Assembly: GCA_017979445.1 (NCBI GenBank)
Contig: CM030718.1
Location: 18,099,021-18,163,020 of the forward strand
Source of the DNA: Akebia trifoliata
Taxonomy: Eukaryota > Streptophyta > Magnoliopsida > Ranunculales > Lardizabalaceae
Reading direction: 5' to 3'
Length of the DNA stretch: 64,000 bases
Below the pieces are notes generated by a model. The model ran no database searches, was not told the origin of the DNA, and saw nothing but the letters and a program-made list of their open reading frames with translations. A program made the translations under genes and the position numbers. This document shows positions 57,957 to 64,000 of the stretch, in pieces; position 1 is the first letter of the stretch, and every line of letters starts with the position of its first letter.

Positions 57957-60663
57957 GGAGGCCATTTTTGACCGAATCAATTCTCCTATTACCCAGTTCA
58001 ATATATCCTTTCTCAACCCTTTTGCAGCCTTTTCAAAAAGAAAAATTATACCTTTTTCTTTCTCAGCCCAATCACCTAACCTAGGGGAGGGAAAAATCTG
58101 AACTACGTTTTGGTCTGATCCCAAAATGTTGGGGTACGTAGGCAACCTGAGAAGTTACTTTAGGCCCGACCACATCAAAATAAATATATATATTTCCCCA
58201 CACAATAAAAAATCAAGAAAAAATTCAAAAAAATAAAAAATAAAAAATAAAAATAAATATCTTCAAAATGGAGAAGAAAATTCAAAGTAAAATAAAAGAA
58301 ATACCACATAAGGGGCATTTGGGTTTTTGAGCCTCAAAATTCTTTTCTTTTTATACCCAGTCCTAAGCTTACACATGAAAGTCTTCCTAAGTACCGCACG
58401 AAAAGTCAAGGAAGATAGTAAAGCATGATCAGACAGTAACTCTAGAAGATCAGAAGAGGAGAAAAGATGAAAAAAAATGATGAAGCCTGCTAAGTTGAAA
58501 ACCCGAAAAGGGCGACTTAGGCAAAAATTAAGGCAAGCTCGCAAGGTTGAAAATCTGAAAGGACAACTTTGACAACAATCAGAGCCAAAAAAAAAGAAGA
58601 AAAGCTCGCTGGATCGAAAATCTGAAAAGGCGATCTAGGCAAAAGCTAGAGCAAGCTCGCTAGATTGAAAACCTTAAAAGGTGATCTAGGCAAAAGTCAG
58701 AGCAACAAAGAAAAAATAGAAGAAAATCCCAAGCTGAGAGCGGTCCGAGCTGAAACATCAGAAGTCCGAATAATCAAGTTCAATACTTAGCTTAAATCAG
58801 GAATAGACTCAGAAGCCACAAGTATCTTGTCTACGATCGATTTGAAAATTCTTACTTCCCCCAAGTGATCCAAGGGAGATAAAGGTGAATTCTATGATGA
58901 AACTCGAAAGGAAATAATTTTGTACTCTTAAGCCTGACTCAAAACCTTCAATAAAATTAATCAAAATTAAAAGTTGAGTTTTTATTGCGCTTGTGGTAAT
59001 CAATTATTTCAAACCTTCATACAAAGGGCATTTTCTTTCTTCTTTTCCCCCTTACACTAGGGGCATTTTTTTATTTTTTGCACGATGTGTTCAATTATTT
59101 TCAAGGCCATGTTCATTGTCAAACTAGAGGCATTTTGTTTTTGAGCAATGTTAATCCTAAAAGATAATGAGAACCCCAAATTTAAGGTTACCCTCTTGAT
59201 AAAAGTTTTTCGAAAAATCCTTGAGGTTCAAAAGAAATACAAACTCAGGTTTTAAATTCATAAAACTTTTTGATAAATCCTTGAGGTTCAAACAAAAGCA
59301 TTTTGGATCTCACATAGGAGATATGGCATTCTTTCGTTCTCCAAATTCTTTCCCAGATCGAATCATTCTTGGAATCGATCATTTATCTTCCAGATTCATT
59401 ATCTTCCAGATTTATTCATTCTCCAATTCATTTCAATTAATCTTCTCCAAATTCAGTCATTCTTTCCCAAAATTCATTCATTCCTCTGCCAGTTTTGCTC
59501 AGCCAGTTGCCGTCGAAGGTTTGCTCGGATTATGCTCAGCCAGATGCCACCAAGAGTTATCTTAGATTTTGCTTAGTTGCCACCAAGGGTTAACTTGGAT
59601 TTTGCTCAGTTTCCGCCAAGGGTTATCTTGGATCTTGCTCAGTTGCCGCCAAGGGTTATCTTGGATTTTGCTCAGTTTCCGCCAAGGGTTATCTTGGATT
59701 TTATTCAGTTTCCGCCAAGGGTTAACTTGGATTTTGCTCAGTTGCCGCCAAGGGTTATCTTGGATTTTGCTCAGTTTTCGCCAAGGGTTGTCTTGGATTT
59801 TGCTCAGTTTCCGCCAACGATTATCTTGGATTTTGCTCAGTTGCCGCCAAGGGTTAACTTGGATTTTGCTCGGATGCCGCCAAGGGTTAACTTGGATTTT
59901 GCTCAATTGTTGCCAAGGGTTATCTTGGATTTTGCTCAGTTTCCGCCAAGGGTTATCTGTTATCTTGGATTTTGCTCAGTTGTCGCCAAGGGTTATCTTG
60001 GATTTTGCTCAGTTGTCGCCAAGGGTTATCTTGGATTTGGCTCAGTTTCTGTCAAGGGTTATCTTGGATTTTGCTCAGTTTCCGCCAAGGGTTAACTTGG
60101 ATTTTGCTCAGTTGCTTAGTTGCCGCCAAGGGTTATCTTGGATTTTGCTCAGTTTTCGCCAAGGGTTATCTTGGATTTTGCTCAGTTTTCGCCAAGGGTT
60201 ATCTTGGATTTTGCTCAATTGCCACCAAGGGTTATCTTGGATTTTACTTAGATGCCGCCTAGAGTTATCTTGGATTTTGCTCAGTTACCGTTGAGGGTTT
60301 TCTCGAAGTTATGCTCAGTTTTACTCAATTATGCTCAGTTTATACTCAAATTATGCTAAAATTATACTCAGATTTTACTCAGTTTCACACAGTGCACACA
60401 CTTGCACATTTGCAGTTTTTAGTGTGGGAGAATTCTTTAAAATTCAAGGATCTGACACTACCAGTGAGAGCTCGTGCTCAAGGACCTGACATTTTCTTTT
60501 AGTTCGGAGAGAGCTTTACCCTCAAGGATCCAAACACCTTGACGAATTGCTAAATCAAGCTGCAAAATGACCTGTCACTAGTTTTGGCATTCAGATATCG
60601 CACTAGCTACTAAAATAGATTTGCTATCTAGTTTGCTTCAACCCTCTGCCAAAGAGGGGCATC
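57957..60663 (+). other. 3' untranslated region of the outer Ogre element
   Basis: It contains GTACGTAGGCAACCTGAGAA near 58135, four ~65-bp units with TTGAAAACC...GATCTAGGCAAAA (58490-58700), the 33-bp array (59514-60300), and a final polypurine tract AAAGAGGGGC (60651-60660) before the 3' LTR. The last 160 bases match the corresponding part of the gag-only element. The open frames in the array are discussed separately. Confidence 0.75.
59514..60300 (+). repeat. 33-bp tandem array, roughly 23 copies
   Basis: The unit is GCCGCCAAGGGTTATCTTGG followed by ATTTTGCTCAGTT. Nearly all units are exactly 33 bases, with a few short interruptions (near 59957 and 60112). As 33 is divisible by three and the unit lacks stops in most frames, long open frames appear in all three plus frames (59569-60294, 59577-60095, 59972-60262) and on the minus strand (59906-59562). 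Each encodes an 11-residue repeat. I treat these as by-products of the array rather than genes. Confidence 0.92.
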
Positions 60664-62387
60664 TGTAGACACCCTATTTTTGCACTCGCCTGATTAATCA
60701 ACTCGTCAACCCGATCGCAATGATTTCCAGTGATGGATGTGTATTCCATTGCTTTATTTTGTTACCAGATGTGTTTCAGAAATCCGGATGAGGTATCTCG
60801 AATTGACAAAACCTTAGAAACCAAGCTACGCTAGGAAAATACGAACCCAGAAACATAGAAATCATCATCTTGCAGACCAAAAAGAAGCTTCACGATAAAA
60901 ATCACTAAAAATTGATCAAATTACCAAAATACCCCTAATCTCAAAATAACTCTAGAGCCTACGTTACGCCTAGGAAAACTCTCTCAAATAAAATCGAAAT
61001 CAAATAAATCATTTCACCAATTTTAACAGAATTCGACAAAATTACGAAAATACCCCTCATAAAGTTCACGTCCATTTCACACAAAAAATTTCATAAATAA
61101 TACAAACCAATATTTCCATTGAATTCCTTACGAAAAATCGATTCTAAAACATCCTAGAACATTAAAACTAACTTAAAACGTGAAAAATCCTTTCCGGGGG
61201 TAAAACGATAATTTCACAATTTGCATAATTAAAAATTTTGAAATTAATAAATAAAATATTAAATAATTAAAGTGAAACATTAATGAAATTAATTTAAAAT
61301 TTTGAATTAAAAAAATCGATCAATCGGACTTTCAAGTAAAATTGTTGAGGGTTCGTGGGATATTTCTTTAAGAACGCTTCCATTTGGGAGTCCAAAGAAT
61401 TAAAGAAATAATGGAGGAGGGGTCTCCAAAAATTAAAAGTAAATCAAACAAGACTAAATTCAAGGTATTAAAGTCAATTAAGTGAGACTAAAGTCAAAAT
61501 TAAAGTCAATCAAGCAAGACTAAAGTCAAAATATTAAAAGTCAATCAAGTAAGACTAAAGTCAAAATATTAAAAGTCAATCAAATAAGACCAAAAGTCAT
61601 GATAGAATTATAATTAAATAATAACTCTATCTAATAGAGTTCTAACTTAAAAACAATTCTACCTAAAACAATTCTAATTAAAACACAATTCTACCTAAAA
61701 CAATTGTAACTAAAACACAACTCTAATTAAAAGAACTCTAATTAAATACTAACTCTATCCAAATCAACCTTTAAAAAATTCTATAAATAGAAGTGCTCAC
61801 ATCCTATTTTCGTATCAAATCATAAACCCTAAGAGAAGTAGGTCTAGAAGCTCCCTTAGCCCCCCATAAACCCTAGTTTTGGAGCCCCAACTCCTTACCT
61901 AACATCCCCCCTTCGACTTTAGCATAAGAAACGCCTAAAAGCCTTCCAAAAATATCTTAAAATCCGCAACAAATTTGAAGAGTTCAGATCCAAAAATAAG
62001 GAGATACCTTGCCTCGGAGATCCGAAATCAAATTCGGAGACAGAACGAAGCAAGGGAGTACGGTACAAGGAGCTATTTTTGTCAGATCTGAGGGAACAAA
62101 ATCCTTATTATCGGAAAGGTATGAAATTTTTTTTTTTTATTTTATCTAGGTTTTTAGCAATATGATTTATTTGGGAAGTTAGTAGAGACCGGCTTTGGCC
62201 GAGCGGGGTTGGTGCCTAACACCTTCCAACCCCGTAACGTGATCCCCAGACTCTTTTTCTCTTTCGTAGATTAGTTTACCTTTTTTAGAGTCAATTTGGT
62301 TCATAGACCTTAACAACTAGGTGGCGACTCCCAAACCTCAAGGGTCAAAAGCGGATCCGCGCACCCCGCGGATCGAAGGCGCTTTCA
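60664..62387 (+). repeat. 3' LTR of the outer Ogre element
   Basis: TGTAGACACCC start and GCGCTTTCA end, followed by the GGTAG duplication. TATAAATAG lies at 61782. It is clearly the partner of 38570-40306: they share the GGCTTTGGCC segment and the subrepeat arrays. By eye I count about 17 differences in the first ~330 bases, more than between the LTRs of the inner element. Confidence 0.93.
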
Positions 62388-62392
62388 GGTAG

Positions 62393-63003
62393 GTATGGAG
62401 ATGACTTATGGAGTGTTTTAAAGAGAATGTGATGAGATTAGGTTATGACATGGGGTGTGGGTTGTCTAGCTTTTAGGAGTGATGATGAGCTTGGGTAAAA
62501 TGATTTTGGGAGGTGGGTTGTGGTGGTGACAACCCCCTTGATGATCAAGAATTGTATGGACCTTAATTGGTGGTGATCATGGGTATAAATTTTTGGTTTG
62601 GATTTGATTGGTTTAGGCTTTTGACTTGGTGAGGGCTTAGGTTTTAGAATTGGTTTGAGTCTAGGGTTTGGGCTAGAGTTGGGTTGTAAGGCTTAAGTTT
62701 AGATTAGGTTAATACATTGCCTAGGGTTAGGTTTGTTTTAGGGTGAGGCTAAAATGGGATTTAGTGAGGGGTTGGAGATCGATTGGCTTTAGGTGGGCTT
62801 AGAATTTACTCAAGTTTTGGGTTATAGGGGTGAAAGGTTGAGAAGGTGGGGGGTTTATAAGGCCTTATTGTGGGTCTATGAGACCTTTAGAGGTCTAAGG
62901 ACCTTTTGATTTGATCAAAATGTCAATTTTCAGGGATTTAAGATATTTAGGTTCATTAACAAATTTTTTTGAGTGGGAGCCCATTCAAATTGGGGTGTCT
63001 ACA
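62393..63003 (-). repeat. old minus-strand LTR, 5' part
   Basis: On the minus strand it begins TGTAGACACCCCAATTTG at 63003 and runs left to the GGTAG duplication, then continues at 38569. The G/T-rich plus strand here resembles 38230-38560 in style. It is the U3 part of the LTR whose TATA box and 3' end lie at 38226-36281. Confidence 0.65.
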
Positions 63004-64000
63004 CCTTCAATTCCTAGTTAGTAGCTTTAAGTTACTTTAATTCTATACAATTTAATTTCCTAATTTAATTTCTTTCCTTACTTTCTTTATCGCTTAAAAG
63101 CTATCAATTGATATTCTGTTTATACATCCATACATGCATACACAACATGCACATACTCATGACTCCAAAAGGCTATTATCTAAGGTGTAGGTTCCTATAG
63201 ATCAATATCTAACTCTTAAAGCCAACAAAAATGGTCTCAAAATGGACTACATTCTCAAGTATAAGGTCTTGGTTCTCCTATAGCTTTGTTCGACTTTTGA
63301 ACATTACCTATGGACTAAAAATAAATAAAGACTCCTAAAGGAGCACATAAGTAGAAAATAAGGCTTGGGGGCATAAAATAGATTTCCATTAAAGTCTATA
63401 GCCCACAAAAAACTTCAGCAAGTATCTACTTGTAGCAATGGCTTGCCTCAGTACATTGATTTCTCCAATTTGCAAAGGAATTATAGCCAATTTTCCTGTA
63501 ATCTCTCTATAATCCCCTCTATCTTCAAAACCCCCAAAAAATAAAAAAATATGCATGCATCAATTTGTTGTCATACATTTTGTAACTATCAATGGATGGG
63601 TGGGACAAGGTGACTAATCCCTTCCTTGTCCGTCAATCGATCCTCCTTACCTAATCTCTAGGTAAGCCTTTCCTTTACCATTGAAAGTGGGTTACTACAA
63701 GTCTAAAAAAAAAAAAAAATTCAGAACTCATTTTATAATATCCATTCACACCTAAACTTTTTGATATCAAAGTTCTCCTTTGAATCCCCACATATCTACA
63801 TAAATAATTATAATTTTTATAAGATAGGTTAGCAGATTCTCAATCACATAATCCATATTTTTTTGTGAATATCAAAAATCCGAGCTTTAAAATTGTAATT
63901 TATACACACCCCAAACTTTTGATCAAATTATTCAAACACTAAAACATGGAATATCACCACAACCAACACCACCTTCCCTCCAAAACCTCTACAAACAGTG
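63004..64000. other. intergenic sequence at the right edge
   Basis: AT-rich, no supported coding, no recognised element. Poly(A/T) runs occur at 63703 and elsewhere. Confidence 0.4.

Larger units (their letters stand above)
38570..62387 (+). mobile_element. Ogre/Tat-type LTR retrotransposon, 23.8 kb with nested insertions, internally deleted
   Basis: LTRs at 38570-40306 and 60664-62387 are flanked by GGTAG (38565-38569, 62388-62392), which pairs them as one insertion. A primer site follows the first LTR and a polypurine tract precedes the second. Inside are a solo LTR (43818-45597) and a complete minus-strand element (47189-57252). Without these the element is about 12 kb. It keeps a long 5' leader, a short pre-RT piece, integrase pieces and a repeat-rich 3' region. 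Gag, protease, RT and RNase H are gone, so it cannot encode its own replication. Confidence 0.92.

Noticed and set aside
1..64000. CRISPR arrays, tRNA or rRNA genes, bacterial operons
   Set aside because: None seen. The arrays present are tandem repeats without regular unique spacers, and gene structures are eukaryotic.

Overview
This window is nuclear DNA of a flowering plant. It is AT-rich, has GT-AG introns, and carries one recognisable single-copy nuclear gene for a chloroplast RNA-binding protein of the CP33 type. Almost everything else is transposable elements and an endogenous plant pararetrovirus, much of it nested. The species cannot be fixed from the sequence.

Layout. 1-6233 is the 3' part of a Ty3/gypsy element of the Tat (Retand-like) group: RNase H and integrase remnants, a ~106-bp tandem array, a decayed antisense reading frame and the 3' LTR. 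6270-6770 is a Ty1/copia integrase relic. 7701-9589 (minus) is the four-exon CP33-like gene with a 311-codon open frame. About 10400-24475 is a decayed caulimovirid provirus (movement, coat, protease, RT and RNase H order, plus a second reading frame). Its movement-protein region is split by a 6.7-kb PIF/Harbinger transposon (10511-17219, TTA duplication). The transposon has intact-looking transposase and Myb-like genes and itself carries a MULE foldback element.

25545-30919 is an old LTR of a Tekay/Del-like gypsy element with a younger LTR of the same family inserted in it (26559-29958, AATGT duplication). A CACTA-like end, a solo Ogre-type LTR (31760-33376, CAAGT duplication) and a fragment resembling a plant mobile domain follow.

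The right 28 kb is a deep nest. An old minus-strand LTR (36281-38569 and 62393-63003) holds a hAT element (36547-37445) and is split by a 23.8-kb plus-strand Ogre/Tat element (38570-62387, GGTAG duplication). That element holds a solo LTR (43818-45597, GTGAG duplication) and a complete 10-kb minus-strand element (47189-57252, CCGGC duplication) with two LTRs and a gag frame but no pol. The outer Ogre has lost gag and most of pol and carries a fragment of a calmodulin-like EF-hand gene in its 5' leader.

The insertion order can be read from the target duplications: in the movement-protein and integrase genes the reading frame resumes on the other side of the insertion. The transposase and Myb-like pair of the Harbinger element would act together. 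The gag-only Ogre derivative would need polymerase from a related element. All calls are by eye; no alignment or database search was run.
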